Shown: one piece after another, positions 19,017 through 28,375 of the stretch
Layout: every line of letters begins with the position of its first letter
Numbering within the stretch: the first letter of the stretch is position 1
NCBI GenBank assembly: GCA_016715325.1
Contig: JADKAL010000018.1
Coordinates: forward strand, 1 to 44,841
From: Methylococcaceae bacterium
GTDB lineage: Bacteria > Pseudomonadota > Gammaproteobacteria > Methylococcales > Methylomonadaceae
Reading direction: 5' to 3'
Length of the DNA: 44,841 bases
Notes under the pieces: model-generated
Seen by the model: the letters and a program-made list of their open reading frames with translations, nothing else
Told to the model about the DNA's origin: nothing
Databases searched by the model: none
Position numbers and translations under genes: made by a program

Positions 19017-19967
19017 ATGATTTTAGTGACTGGCTCTACAGGATTTATTGGGAACGCCCTTATTCGTCGCCTTGCCGAATTAGGTGAAAAAAATTTACGC
19101 GCCTGTTCCCGCAAATCAGACGCTATTTTTCCTGTAGGGATTAATTCTGTTCTTATTGAATCGGTATCTAACACAACAGACTGGCAAGACGCATTAAAAC
19201 AAGTTGATGTTGTTATTCATACCGTCGCCCGAGTTCATAGGCTGAATGATAAGTCAAAAAACCCTTTGTCCGCTTTTCGGGAAACGAATGTCGATGCAAC
19301 AATCAATTTAGCAAAGCAAGCGGTCAGTGCAGGTGTTAAGCGTTTTGTATTTATAAGTAGCGTTAAGGTGAATGGTGAATCGACTTCGGACAAGGCGTTT
19401 ACCGCTTTTGATATACCTGCCCCCTTAGATCCTTACGGTATTTCAAAGCATGAAGCTGAACAAGGTTTATTAGCTTTTGCCAAAGACACTGGGTTGGAAG
19501 TAGTTATAATTCGCCCTCCCTTGGTGTATGGGCCTAACGTACGCGCAAATTTTTTAAGACTAATGAGGCTTATGAAATGGGGAGTCCCCCTTCCTTTTAG
19601 CGCTATCGACAATCGTAGGAGTATGGTTGCTATAGATAACCTTGTAGATTTACTTATAACTTGTACAGTTCATCCTTCCGCCGCTGGACAAATATTTATG
19701 GTGTCCGACGAGTGCGATGTTAGCACACCTGGATTACTCCATATGATTGCCGATTCTATGGGCAAGAAATCCATTTTATTTCCTGTCCCGGCTTCTATCC
19801 TTGCAGGTACGGCTGCTTTTGTAGGTAAATCAGGGGAAGCAAATCGGTTATTGAATTCATTACAAGTTGATATTGCCCATACTAAATCAACATTGGGCTG
19901 GCAACCGGTTGTTAATTTACAAGAATCGATCCGTACAACTGTTGAACACTTCTTGAAATTTCAATGA
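19017..19967 (+). CDS. NAD-dependent UDP-sugar epimerase/reductase (WbpV-like)
   Basis: A 316-residue extended SDR. TGSTGFIGNALIRRL at the N-terminus binds NAD(P). FISSVKVNGE followed by DPYGISKHEAEQGLL contains the catalytic Tyr-x3-Lys. Sequences of this type (WbpV and related Gne-like enzymes) usually sit directly before a phosphosugar transferase and a WbpM-like dehydratase, as here. WbpV-type enzymes reduce or epimerise the keto sugar made by WbpM to give the first sugar of the unit (QuiNAc or FucNAc). The exact product is inferred from context. Confidence 0.82.
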   Translation: MILVTGSTGFIGNALIRRLAELGEKNLRACSRKSDAIFPVGINSVLIESVSNTTDWQDALKQVDVVIHTVARVHRLNDKSKNPLSAFRETNVDATINLAKQAVSAGVKRFVFISSVKVNGESTSDKAFTAFDIPAPLDPYGISKHEAEQGLLAFAKDTGLEVVIIRPPLVYGPNVRANFLRLMRLMKWGVPLPFSAIDNRRSMVAIDNLVDLLITCTVHPSAAGQIFMVSDECDVSTPGLLHMIADSMGKKSILFPVPASILAGTAAFVGKSGEANRLLNSLQVDIAHTKSTLGWQPVVNLQESIRTTVEHFLKFQ

Positions 19968-20150
19968 TAAATCTATAAAAAAGCGCTTACCTGTATGGCA
20001 AAGCTTTATAATGGCTAGATTAAAATGGATTTTATTACCAACAGAATGGCTATTACATTGGCAATCGCCACAATTCAAATTTAATTACCAAATCGAAAGA
20101 TAATCGTTAAAGATCTTCGTATCCATAAAGCGGAAATATTCGGAATCACT

Positions 20151-20711
20151 TTGAAAAGACTGTTTGATATATGCTTGGCTTTATTTGTCGGCTTAATCTT
20201 GATTGTTCCCATTTTGTTGGTGACGATACTGATAAAGTTGAGTTCGCAGGGTACCGTATTGTATTGGTCTAACCGCGTCGGGCAAAATAACAAAATTTTT
20301 AAAATGCCCAAGTTTAGGACCATGCGTGTCGATACGCCTGCTGTAGCCACTCATTTATTAATGGATCCCGAGCAATTTTTAACGCCTTTAGGTCCCTTTT
20401 TACGCAAAACGAGCTTGGATGAATTGCCGCAACTTTGGACTATTATCAAAGGCGATATGAGTTTTGTAGGCCCGAGGCCAGCTTTGTTCAATCAGGACGA
20501 TTTAATTGCTTTGCGAACACAGGCCGGAGTTCATAAATTAATACCGGGATTAACAGGCTGGGCGCAAGTAAATGGAAGAGATGAATTACCTATTCCAAAA
20601 AAGGTCGAATTCGATGTAGAGTATCTAAAGCAAAAGTCGTTTACTTTCGATCTGTATATCATTTGGCTGACATTTGTGAAAGTTGCGCGTCGAGATGGTG
20701 TATCTCATTAA
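20151..20711 (+). CDS. Initiating phosphosugar transferase (PglC-like)
   Basis: A 186-residue monotopic sugar transferase, the short form without the polytopic N-terminus of WbaP or WcaJ. One membrane segment is at about residues 5-30. The family motifs KFRTM, RKTSLDELPQLW (catalytic Asp-Glu dyad), MSFVGPRPAL and PGLTGWAQVNGRDELP are present. It transfers a phosphosugar from a UDP-sugar to undecaprenyl phosphate, starting the lipid-linked repeat unit. The start must be the TTG at 20151, since no ATG keeps the N-terminal MKRLFD segment. Its sugar is probably made by the genes on either side. Confidence 0.92.
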   Translation: MKRLFDICLALFVGLILIVPILLVTILIKLSSQGTVLYWSNRVGQNNKIFKMPKFRTMRVDTPAVATHLLMDPEQFLTPLGPFLRKTSLDELPQLWTIIKGDMSFVGPRPALFNQDDLIALRTQAGVHKLIPGLTGWAQVNGRDELPIPKKVEFDVEYLKQKSFTFDLYIIWLTFVKVARRDGVSH

Positions 20712-20789
20712 TTCAAAGCATTCGTTTTTTGGACAATCACCCATCATGTTAAAAACCCGGTTAATTAGAAAATAATAATAAAGCTTAGT

Positions 20790-22763
20790 ATGGGAATTCA
20801 TTTAGCCCACTGGTTTATCGGTCTGTCCAGGCGCACTAAGGTAGCCATTCTGATCAGTGCGGATATTTTTTTTGCATGGGTGGCTTTTTGGGCGGCTTTT
20901 TCATTACGTTTCGGTGTGTTCTATGTGCCGCAAGGTCGTATTTGGTATCTTTTTGCAATAGCACCTATTATCACGTTACCCATTTTTTTAAAGCTTGGAT
21001 TGTATCGGGCGATAATTCGTTATATAGAAATAAGAGCGTTGTGGACGATTGTTCAGGCCTGCACATTGTACGCGCTGGTTTTCGCTTTAATAATATATCA
21101 ATCCGGCATCAAAGGCATACCGCGAACCGTTACCCCTCTAAATTGGCTGAATATGCTAGTGCTTGTATCCAGCAGCCGGTTTTTTGTCCGTTGGTGGTTG
21201 GGCGATATTTATCTAAGCCTAAGTGGAGCAAGGCAGTTTGAGCGTCAAAATAAAAAAAATGTGGTCATTTACGGCGCCGGCAAAGCCGGAATTCAATTAG
21301 CAGCGGCTTTAGATCATGGCAGCGAGTTTAAACCCGTCGCTTTTATCGACGATAATGTCGAATTACAACGCCAAAAAGTTAACGGTTTGCGTATTTATCC
21401 GCTGAGTTCATTAAGTTATTTAATTGATAGACATAACCTAGCGGATGTATTGCTGGCGATTCCGTCGGCCTCGCGGTCCAGAAAAAGCGAGATTATTCGT
21501 CTTTTGGAGCCTTATGCCGTGCATGTGATGACAATGCCGGGACTCTCCGACATCGCGGAAGGCAAAGTCAAGGTTGACTCCCTGCAGGAAATTGAAATTG
21601 CCGATCTTTTAGGAAGAGATTCGGTGCCGCCGGACAGCGCCCTGTTATCGGCTAATATTACCGGTAAAGTCATCATGGTAACCGGTGCCGGGGGTTCTAT
21701 CGGATCTGAATTGTGTCGACAAATCATGCGATTACAACCAAAGTCGCTTATTCTTTTCGAACTTTGCGAATACGGCTTGTATGTCATAGAGAAAGAATTA
21801 TTAAATCTCCGTACAAACCTTAATGCGCTGATTAACGTTCAGATTATTACAATACTCGGCTCTGTACAGGATGGCGAAAGAGTCGAACGCGTCTGCAATG
21901 CATTCGGTGTTCAAACTATTTATCATGCTGCAGCCTATAAGCATGTGCCTATGGTGGAGAAAAATCCCGGCGAAGCCATCTGGAATAATATATTCGGCAC
22001 GTTGCACACGGCCAAGGCTGCAATTAATGCTAATGTCGAAACCTTTGTATTGATTTCGACAGATAAGGCCGTTAGACCCACGAATACAATGGGAGCAACA
22101 AAACGATTTGCCGAATTAGTGCTGCAAGCATTAAGTCAAGATAGCGTAAACCATCAAACTCGTTTTACGATGGTCAGATTCGGCAATGTCCTTGATTCGT
22201 CGGGTTCAGTGGTTCCGTTGTTTAGAGAGCAAATTGCCAAGGGCGGACCTGTAACGGTTACCGATGCGCGTGTCATTCGTTATTTTATGACCATTCCCGA
22301 AGCGGCACAGTTAGTGATACAGGCGGGTGCAATGGGTTTGGGTGGCGATGTATTTGTATTGGATATGGGGGAGCCTATCCGTATTGTCGACCTTGCCAAG
22401 CGAATGATTCATTTAAGCGGACTTGAAATTAAAGATGAAACGCACCCTCACGGTGAAATTGAAATCCGATTTATCGGGCTACGGCCAGGCGAGAAACTTT
22501 ATGAAGAGCTACTTATCGGCGATAACGTATCCGAAACGGCCCATAAACGGATTATGCGTGCTGAAGAGCACATAATACCTTGGGCGGAGTTGAAAACGTT
22601 ATTGTCTCGACTTGAGACAGCGGCTAGAAGCGAAGATTGCGAAGCGGTTAGATCAATATTCAAAAATGCAGTAACCGGTTATGCGCCGCAATGCGAAATT
22701 CAAGATTTATTGTGGAAAAATGTTAATAAAACAACGGTTGAATCGGCAAAAACATTTGTTTAA
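20790..22763 (+). CDS. wbpM: Membrane-anchored UDP-sugar 4,6-dehydratase (WbpM/PglF type)
   Basis: A 657-residue protein with four N-terminal membrane helices (about residues 15-135), a first Rossmann domain with VIYGAGKAGIQLAAAL, and a C-terminal SDR domain with VTGAGGSIGSELCRQ. The catalytic region STDKAVRPTNTMGATKR has Met in place of Tyr in the Tyr-x3-Lys motif, as in WbpM. The enzyme makes UDP-2-acetamido-2,6-dideoxy-4-hexulose from UDP-GlcNAc. It closes the cluster, and its stop codon overlaps the T-run of a terminator that faces the other way. Confidence 0.93.
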   Translation: MGIHLAHWFIGLSRRTKVAILISADIFFAWVAFWAAFSLRFGVFYVPQGRIWYLFAIAPIITLPIFLKLGLYRAIIRYIEIRALWTIVQACTLYALVFALIIYQSGIKGIPRTVTPLNWLNMLVLVSSSRFFVRWWLGDIYLSLSGARQFERQNKKNVVIYGAGKAGIQLAAALDHGSEFKPVAFIDDNVELQRQKVNGLRIYPLSSLSYLIDRHNLADVLLAIPSASRSRKSEIIRLLEPYAVHVMTMPGLSDIAEGKVKVDSLQEIEIADLLGRDSVPPDSALLSANITGKVIMVTGAGGSIGSELCRQIMRLQPKSLILFELCEYGLYVIEKELLNLRTNLNALINVQIITILGSVQDGERVERVCNAFGVQTIYHAAAYKHVPMVEKNPGEAIWNNIFGTLHTAKAAINANVETFVLISTDKAVRPTNTMGATKRFAELVLQALSQDSVNHQTRFTMVRFGNVLDSSGSVVPLFREQIAKGGPVTVTDARVIRYFMTIPEAAQLVIQAGAMGLGGDVFVLDMGEPIRIVDLAKRMIHLSGLEIKDETHPHGEIEIRFIGLRPGEKLYEELLIGDNVSETAHKRIMRAEEHIIPWAELKTLLSRLETAARSEDCEAVRSIFKNAVTGYAPQCEIQDLLWKNVNKTTVESAKTFV

Positions 22764-22794
22764 AAAAAAAGCCCTGTATGTAAACACACAGGGC
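22762..22794 (-). terminator. Intrinsic terminator for the 49-residue membrane protein
   Basis: Read on the minus strand this is GCCCTGT, a 10-base loop, ACAGGGC and nine T residues, a textbook Rho-independent terminator. It stops transcription arriving from the small membrane-protein gene. On the plus strand there is no T-run, so it should not efficiently end wbpM transcripts. Confidence 0.85.
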
Positions 22795-22861
22795 CGAATA
22801 AACCAAGCAGAGGAATGAGGAGGATCTACTTGATGGTACAACACACAAATAAAACGAGAAA
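22795..22861 (-). ncRNA. C-rich 3' UTR with anti-Shine-Dalgarno box
   Basis: Between the stop of the 49-residue protein and the terminator the minus-strand transcript carries CCTCCTC (22,817-22,823) in a region with no strong pairing. The order is the same as in the two sRNA candidates near 35.1 and 35.5 kb: an unpaired CUCCUC, then TGCTT, then terminator hairpin and U-run. It could be a 3' UTR-derived regulatory RNA. The similarity is short, so this is tentative. Confidence 0.3.
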
Positions 22862-23011
22862 TTAGTTGTTACTAGGGCGCATAACCATATTACTGTAAAT
22901 GGCCGCGCCGGCGAATAAGACTGTTGAAAATATGAACTGACCTGAAATAAAACTCCACAGACCGGTTATAAACAGCAATCCAATCAAAATATCTTTATTA
23001 AAAGTATTCAT
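22862..23011 (-). CDS. Small two-helix membrane protein (49 residues)
   Basis: The frame starts MNTFNKDILIGLLFITGLWS and ends NMVMRPSNN. Two hydrophobic stretches, about residues 8-22 and 26-40, suggest a hairpin in the inner membrane. It has a good minus-strand sigma-70 promoter about 130 bp upstream, a GGAA ribosome site 8-12 bases before the ATG, and a strong terminator downstream, so it looks like a complete single-gene unit. I do not recognise the family. The wbpM and tatC neighbours do not suggest a role. Confidence 0.68.
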   Translation of the reverse strand: MNTFNKDILIGLLFITGLWSFISGQFIFSTVLFAGAAIYSNMVMRPSNN

Positions 23012-23143
23012 TCTTTAAATTCCAAAAGTTAATAAGTCGGAGCAAACAGCGATAGCCGAGGGGGTGGGCTAGCTGACTGTACGGTGTGTACTATACAGGG
23101 ATAATATTTCGGCACAATACATCTGATACTAAATGAATTGTTT

Positions 23144-23171
23144 CTTATATAAAAACAATAAAATAAGTCAA
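23144..23171 (-). promoter_or_regulatory. Sigma-70-like promoter of the small membrane protein
   Basis: On the minus strand TTGACT (23,166-23,171) and TATAAG (23,144-23,149) are separated by 16 bp. A CACAA-TTATT-TTGTG palindrome sits about 20 bp upstream of the -35 box and could be an operator. Between this promoter and tatC no other gene is seen. Confidence 0.6.
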
Positions 23172-23279
23172 GATTTTTGTTACATTTGTCACAATTATTT
23201 TGTGAGCTATTCACTTTACGTTTAGTTTTTGCCAGTGCTGTCCTATCCAGTCTCAAGGAATAGCGACTTTTATTTAAAA

Positions 23280-24098
23280 TTAGCGTGGCTCGTCTTGATT
23301 ATTTTCAATCGCTTTAAAGTTTGAGTTTGTTTCGGATTTTATGTTTCGAACAAATAATCTGGAGAAGAGCAATCCAATTTCAAATAAAAGCCACATAGGA
23401 ATAGCTAATAACGTTTGAGAAAACGCGTCAGGCGGTGTTAAAAACATCCCGATAATGAATGCTCCTACGATAACATAAGGCCTTTGTTCGGATAGCGTCG
23501 AAATAGACACCAACCCCGACCAAACTAAAATAATCGTAAAAATAGGTACTTCAAAGCAGATGCCGAAGGCAAATAACATGGTTAAAATAAAATCCAAATA
23601 TTTGCTGATGTCGGTCATGACCGCAACTCCGACGGGAGCCGTGTTGGTTAAAAAGCCGAATACCAACGGAAATACAACGTAATAGGCGAAAGCGGCGCCT
23701 AAAAAAAACAAAAACGTACTGGCTATTAACAACGGTAAAATCAACCGCCGCTCATGTTTGTAGAGACCTGGTGCAACAAATGCCCAAAACTGGTAAAGAA
23801 TTAACGGAATGGAAATAAAAACCGCGACAACCATCGTGAGTTTGAACGGGGTAAAAAACGGCGAAGCAACTTCTGTTGCAATCATCGAGCTATTAGCCGG
23901 TAATTGTTTGAGTAAGGGGCCGGCGAGGTAGCTGTAAATTTCGTTAGGGCTAGTAAAGTAAAACAAGGCGCCCAAGACGATGAATACGCTTAAAATGCTG
24001 TAGACGAGCCTGTTGCGAAGTTCGATTAAGTGGCTGATGAAGGACTGTACCGGTTCTTCATCGACCTCATCGAAGTTATTTTCGTTCATCTCGCTCAA
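23280..24098 (-). CDS. tatC: Twin-arginine translocase subunit TatC
   Basis: A 272-residue protein with six predicted membrane helices. TatC is the receptor that binds twin-arginine signal peptides and, with TatB and TatA, exports folded proteins. Typical features are FISHLIELRNRLVYS at the N-terminus, FWAFVAPGLYKHERR in the first loop, and the conserved FGICFEVPIF. It overlaps tatB by 23 bp and is the last gene of the his-tat run. The N-terminal 12 residues are acidic and variable, as often seen. Confidence 0.97.
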   Translation of the reverse strand: MSEMNENNFDEVDEEPVQSFISHLIELRNRLVYSILSVFIVLGALFYFTSPNEIYSYLAGPLLKQLPANSSMIATEVASPFFTPFKLTMVVAVFISIPLILYQFWAFVAPGLYKHERRLILPLLIASTFLFFLGAAFAYYVVFPLVFGFLTNTAPVGVAVMTDISKYLDFILTMLFAFGICFEVPIFTIILVWSGLVSISTLSEQRPYVIVGAFIIGMFLTPPDAFSQTLLAIPMWLLFEIGLLFSRLFVRNIKSETNSNFKAIENNQDEPR

Positions 24099-24408
24099 GA
24101 TTTTGTTGCTTCTTATGAAGTGGATCGACAGGCTTGCTTATTGAATCTTTAATGTTGCGAAGATCGTTCGATGTATCGTCGATTAACTTTTGCAACTCGT
24201 TCAATCCGCTTTTATTTTTTAACGATTGACGAAGTTCTTCCGCTTGAAACTCTTCATTGATTTCTTCTTTAACGGCAGCCACCATCCGTTTCGATTTAGC
24301 CACCCAAAAGCCGACCATTCTAGCGACTTTAGGCAGTTTTTCAGGTCCGATGACGAGAAGTGCGACTAATCCGACCATCAATATCTCGGAAAAACCGACT
24401 TCAAACAT
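24076..24408 (-). CDS. tatB: Twin-arginine translocase subunit TatB
   Basis: A 110-residue protein with one N-terminal helix (FSEILMVGLVALLVIGPEKL), the glutamate and GPEKLP hinge of TatB, then a long charged amphipathic helix and a variable polar tail. It partners with TatC in substrate recognition. Its start shares one base with the tatA stop (TAATG), so translation is coupled. Confidence 0.96.
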   Translation of the reverse strand: MFEVGFSEILMVGLVALLVIGPEKLPKVARMVGFWVAKSKRMVAAVKEEINEEFQAEELRQSLKNKSGLNELQKLIDDTSNDLRNIKDSISKPVDPLHKKQQNLERDERK

Positions 24409-24623
24409 TAGCTGTTATCACTTTTTTTAGACGTTACTTCGCCATCGATAGGCTTGTCCTCGTTATTATCGGAAGCGTCATTTGCTTCCTCTTCGCGGAT
24501 GGCGGAACGAAAGCTTTTGATAGCGGAGCCAAGGTCAGTACCTACATTTTTTAAGCGCTTGGTACCGAAGATGACGATAATAATAGCCAGTACGATCAAT
24601 AATTTAGTAACACTGATACCCAT
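24408..24623 (-). CDS. tatA: Twin-arginine translocase subunit TatA
   Basis: A 71-residue protein with one membrane helix ([20 protein letters not shown]), the FGTKRL hinge and an amphipathic helix, followed by an acidic Asp/Asn-rich tail. TatA oligomerises to form the protein-conducting pathway. It follows hisE by 47 bp in the same direction, an arrangement known from several gammaproteobacteria. Confidence 0.96.
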   Translation of the reverse strand: MGISVTKLLIVLAIIIVIFGTKRLKNVGTDLGSAIKSFRSAIREEEANDASDNNEDKPIDGEVTSKKSDNS

Positions 24624-24670
24624 TCTTGCTCCCGTAATGTCTTATGAATAAAACACACTATACTATTTAA

Positions 24671-24988
24671 CTACGATTTACGCTGTGCTTTTTCGGCAAG
24701 TCCGGACAGGCCGAAACGGCGTTGTAATTCACCTAAAACATCTTCCGGCCCTAAGCCTTGGTCCGCTAGAAGAATCATGCAATGAAACCAAAGATCGGCG
24801 GTTTCGTAAACGATTTGCTGTTTGTCGCCGCCTTTTCCGGCAATAATGGTTTCCGTCGCTTCTTCGCCGATTTTTTTTAAGATGGCGTCAATGCCCTTTG
24901 CGTAAAGGCTCGCCACATAAGATTTTTCCGCCGGTTCCTGTTTGCGTTGTTCCAGCACCTGCGCTAATTGAAGTAGGACGTCGCTCAT
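24671..24988 (-). CDS. hisE: Phosphoribosyl-ATP pyrophosphatase
   Basis: A 105-residue all-alpha MazG-like enzyme that hydrolyses phosphoribosyl-ATP, the second step of histidine synthesis. It contains [13 protein letters not shown] and [14 protein letters not shown], with the acidic metal-binding residues of the family. It is separate from hisI rather than fused, unlike in enterics. The start overlaps the hisI stop by 4 bp. Confidence 0.96.
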   Translation of the reverse strand: MSDVLLQLAQVLEQRKQEPAEKSYVASLYAKGIDAILKKIGEEATETIIAGKGGDKQQIVYETADLWFHCMILLADQGLGPEDVLGELQRRFGLSGLAEKAQRKS

Positions 24989-25377
24989 GTAGGTTGATAT
25001 ATTTTTTTAGGATCTTTTAAAACGGGGGCAATGGTTAGCCATTTTCCATCCAATAATTGCCGGTAAAAACAACTTTCTCTGCCCGTGTGACAAGCGATAC
25101 CGCCGAATTGTTCTACCATCAATAAAATAACATCTTCATCGCAATCGAGATAAATGCCGTGAATTTTTTGCCGATGCCCCGACTCTTCGCCTTTATGCCA
25201 GAGCTTATTACGCGATCTGGACCAATACACGGCATAGCCCTCGGCGACCGTTAACGACAAAGATTCCCGATTCATCCAGGCGAACATCAGGATATTGCCG
25301 CTTTCGGCATCTTGCGCGATTGCAGGAACTAAGCCGTCTTCTGTCCAGCGGATGGCATCCAGCCATTCAGTGCTCAT
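24985..25377 (-). CDS. hisI: Phosphoribosyl-AMP cyclohydrolase
   Basis: A 130-residue Zn enzyme that opens the purine ring in the third step of histidine synthesis. The motif [15 protein letters not shown] and the cysteines in [14 protein letters not shown] supply the metal ligands. It overlaps hisF and hisE by 4 bp each. Confidence 0.96.
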   Translation of the reverse strand: MSTEWLDAIRWTEDGLVPAIAQDAESGNILMFAWMNRESLSLTVAEGYAVYWSRSRNKLWHKGEESGHRQKIHGIYLDCDEDVILLMVEQFGGIACHTGRESCFYRQLLDGKWLTIAPVLKDPKKIYQPT

Positions 25378-26147
25378 AAGCGTACCTCTATCCCACGTTC
25401 GGCCATACGTTCCTTAGCTTGGTGGATGGTGTACTCCGCAAAATGAAAAATACTGGCCGCTAACACGGCATCGGCTTTACCTTCTAGGATACCGTCGGCT
25501 AAATGATCCAGGTTGCCGACACCGCCGGATGCGATAACAGGTACGGAAACCGCTTCACTAATGGCGCGCGTTAGCGGTATATCAAAGCCGATGCGAGTGC
25601 CGTCTCGATCCATACTGGTTAATAGGATTTCGCCTGCGCCGTAATCGACCATCTTTTTAGCCCATTCGACAGCATCGATTCCCGTTCCCTTGCGACCGCC
25701 GTGCGTAAATATTTCCCATTTATCGGCTTCATTCGGCTGACTGACTTTTTTGGCATCGATAGCAACGACAATACATTGCGAGCCGAAGCGTTCTGCGGCT
25801 TCACGTACGAACTCCGGTCTGAAAACCGCGGCGCTATTGATGCCGACTTTGTCTGCACCGGCATTTAGCATCCGGCGTATATCCTCTAAGGTACGTATAC
25901 CGCCGCCAACGGTTAACGGAATAAACACTTCGCTAGCGACCTGTTCCACAACATGCACCATCGTTTCTCTGTCATGATGCGTGGCGGTAATGTCGAGAAA
26001 AGTGAGTTCGTCGGCGCCTTCTTTATCGTAACGCCGAGCAATTTCGACCGGATCGCCTGCATCGCGAATATCCACGAATTTAACGCCTTTGACAACGCGG
26101 CCGTTATCGACATCCAGACACGGAATAATGCGTTTTGCGAGGCTCAT
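25374..26147 (-). CDS. hisF: Imidazole glycerol phosphate synthase, cyclase subunit
   Basis: A 257-residue TIM barrel that uses ammonia from HisH to make imidazole glycerol phosphate and [24 protein letters not shown] carries the catalytic Asp11, and VVAIDAKK carries the second catalytic Asp. Phosphate-binding loops such as [14 protein letters not shown] are intact. It overlaps hisA by 4 bp. Confidence 0.97.
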   Translation of the reverse strand: MSLAKRIIPCLDVDNGRVVKGVKFVDIRDAGDPVEIARRYDKEGADELTFLDITATHHDRETMVHVVEQVASEVFIPLTVGGGIRTLEDIRRMLNAGADKVGINSAAVFRPEFVREAAERFGSQCIVVAIDAKKVSQPNEADKWEIFTHGGRKGTGIDAVEWAKKMVDYGAGEILLTSMDRDGTRIGFDIPLTRAISEAVSVPVIASGGVGNLDHLADGILEGKADAVLAASIFHFAEYTIHQAKERMAERGIEVRL

Positions 26148-26880
26148 ACCGCAAACGATTCAGCCAGTTTGGCGCCTTCGGCAAAATCCAGCGTGCCTTC
26201 ATAAATCGCTCGACCGGTAATCGCACCCATGATGCCGTCGCCCGCTGCTATGCCTAACGCTCTAATGTCAGAGAGATTGGTAATACCGCCGGATGCAATG
26301 ACCGGAATACGGATCGCACGAGCAAGCTTGGCGGTCGCTTCAACATTGACGCCTTGCATCATGCCGTCCCGGCTGATGTCGGTATAAATAATAGCTTCAA
26401 CACCGTCTTCTTCGAAGTGTTGCGCCATATCGATGACGTCATGCCGAGATAACTTAGACCAGCCGTCGATCGCTACTTTGCCGTCTTTAGCGTCTAAACC
26501 GACGATGATGCGGCGCGGATATTCGATTGCCATATCTTTGACAAAATGCGGTGCATTGACTGCTTTCGTACCGATGATGACATATTCGACCCCCGCATCG
26601 AGATAACCTTGTATGGTTTCTTCATCGCGGATGCCGCCGCCGATTTGGACGGGAACATTAGGGTAGGCTTGCACTATGGCATGGATGACATCAGCATTTC
26701 GCGGCTTGCCGGCAAATGCACCGTCCAGATCGACTAAATGAATCCGTTTGGCGCCTGCAGCCACCACTTTCCGGCAACTGCAACCGGATCGTCGGAAAAT
26801 ACGGTGTCGTCATCCATCCGGCCTTGCCGCAGACGAACGCATTTGCCTTCTTTAAGATCGATTGCAGGTATTAACAACAT
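26144..26880 (-). CDS. hisA: Phosphoribosylformimino-5-aminoimidazole carboxamide ribotide isomerase, frameshifted
   Basis: HisA is the TIM-barrel isomerase of step 4. The true start is the ATG at 26,878-26,880, giving [20 protein letters not shown] with the catalytic Asp8. After about 38 codons ([10 protein letters not shown]) the frame is lost at 26,763-26,767, and [17 protein letters not shown] resumes in the next frame to the end. Restoring one G (TGGTGG to TGGGTGG) gives a 245-residue protein, the normal HisA length. As written the gene is broken. A base-call error in the G-run is likely, since the rest of the operon is intact. Confidence 0.93.
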
Positions 26881-26928
26881 ACGTAAGTGTCCTCGGCAAC
26901 TAGTAGCAGGGTGAATTATCAGGTGTAA

Positions 26929-27570
26929 TCATTGCTGTCCATCCCAATGCAGGAAGTTGCGGAGCAACTTTAAGCCGACATCTTGGCTTTTTTCGGGGTG
27001 GAATTGTACGGCAAAAATATTGTCCTGCGCGAGGGCGCAGGCAAATGCATTCGGATAATCGCTGGTGCCAGCCACAACTGAGCTGAAATCCGGTTTTGCA
27101 TAATAACTGTGCACAAAATAAAAACGGCTATCCTGCGGAATATCTTTCCATAACGGATGTTTCATTTGATGGACTTGATTCCAGCCCATATGCGGAATTT
27201 TTAAAAGATTACCGTCGCGATCTTGCATAGATTCTCGAAAGCGAACGACATGCCCCGGTATAACATTTAATGTTTGAGTGTGACCATTTTCTTCATTATC
27301 GGTCAATAATGCTTGCATGCCGAGGCAGATACCCAAAAACGGCTTGGACTTAGCGACTTCAAGAATCAACGTAGATAGGCCGGATTCATTTAATGCCTGC
27401 ATACAGTCGCGAATCGCCCCAACACCTGGAAAAACGATTCTATCGGCCCCGGATATGGCTTTGGGGAGGGATGTTACTTTGACTTCGCAGTCGGGGTCGG
27501 CATGTTGCAAGGCTTTTGCAATGGAATGGAGGTTGCCCATACCGTAATCGATGACAGCGACTGAAGACAT
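26929..27570 (-). CDS. hisH: Imidazole glycerol phosphate synthase, glutamine amidotransferase subunit
   Basis: A 213-residue class I glutaminase that feeds ammonia to HisF. The nucleophile cysteine is in FLGICLGMQALL and the His-Glu pair is in VQFHPEKSQ. The N-terminal VIDYGMGNLHSIAKAL is typical. It lies 30 bp after hisB and 48 bp before hisA. Confidence 0.97.
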   Translation of the reverse strand: MSSVAVIDYGMGNLHSIAKALQHADPDCEVKVTSLPKAISGADRIVFPGVGAIRDCMQALNESGLSTLILEVAKSKPFLGICLGMQALLTDNEENGHTQTLNVIPGHVVRFRESMQDRDGNLLKIPHMGWNQVHQMKHPLWKDIPQDSRFYFVHSYYAKPDFSSVVAGTSDYPNAFACALAQDNIFAVQFHPEKSQDVGLKLLRNFLHWDGQQ

Positions 27571-27600
27571 AGTGAAGGTAATATTAGTACGGAATAAAAC

Positions 27601-28194
27601 TCAAAGACTGCCTTTGGTAGACGGCATAATGCCGGTCATTCTCGGATCGGGCGTAATAGCCATCCGTAAAGCACGGCCCATCGCTTTAAAGACGGTTTCG
27701 GCGATATGATGCGCATTGACCCCTTTTAAATTATCGATATGCAACGTGACACCGGCATGATTGACGAAGCCTTGAAAAAACTCTCGAAATAAATCGACGT
27801 CGAAACTGCCTATCGTGGCGCGGGGAAATTTAACATCGTAGGTTAATCCCGGACGCCCCGATAAATCGACAACAACACGAGATAAGGCTTCATCCAGCGG
27901 AATATAGGCATGACCGTAGCGGACGATCCCTTTTTTGTCGCCGACGGCTTTAGCAAAAGCCTGCCCCAGCGTAATCCCGATATCTTCAACCGTATGATGA
28001 GCGTCAATTTCCAAATCGCCTTTGGCGTTTACTTCAATATCGATCAACCCGTGTCTGGCGATTTGATCGAGCATGTGGTCAAGAAACGGAACACCGGTTA
28101 CGAATGAGGATCTTCCGGTACCGTCAAGGTTAATATTGACTTTAATTTGTGTTTCGAGCGTATTTCGCTCGATTTGTGCACTACGCTGATCCAT
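27601..28194 (-). CDS. hisB: Imidazoleglycerol-phosphate dehydratase
   Basis: A 197-residue stand-alone dehydratase (no phosphatase fusion) for step 7 of the pathway. The metal-binding histidine motifs [11 protein letters not shown] and [12 protein letters not shown] and the [13 protein letters not shown] segment are present. It is the first gene of the hisBHAFIE run, so the operon promoter should lie just right of 28,194; no clear -35/-10 could be chosen. Confidence 0.97.
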   Translation of the reverse strand: MDQRSAQIERNTLETQIKVNINLDGTGRSSFVTGVPFLDHMLDQIARHGLIDIEVNAKGDLEIDAHHTVEDIGITLGQAFAKAVGDKKGIVRYGHAYIPLDEALSRVVVDLSGRPGLTYDVKFPRATIGSFDVDLFREFFQGFVNHAGVTLHIDNLKGVNAHHIAETVFKAMGRALRMAITPDPRMTGIMPSTKGSL

Positions 28195-28339
28195 TTTGAT
28201 GGTCTAAATGAGGTGATTTTAAGCGGTACCGGACAAGTATTTAGATGGGGTTATTGTAGTACAAGAAGGTTCTAAATATGCCGGTTAAACAATAATATTT
28301 AAGGTATTGTACTAAAGAATAAATATACCGAACATTTCA

Positions 28340-28369
28340 TTGCTCCAAAAGTCAGCAATTACTTACAAT
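28340..28369 (+). promoter_or_regulatory. Candidate promoter of the 28.4-kb small RNA
   Basis: TTGCTC (28,340-28,345), an 18-bp spacer and TACAAT (28,364-28,369) make a plausible sigma-70 promoter on the plus strand. It points away from hisB and toward the terminator at 28,510. Confidence 0.4.
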
Positions 28370-28375
28370 AAATTA

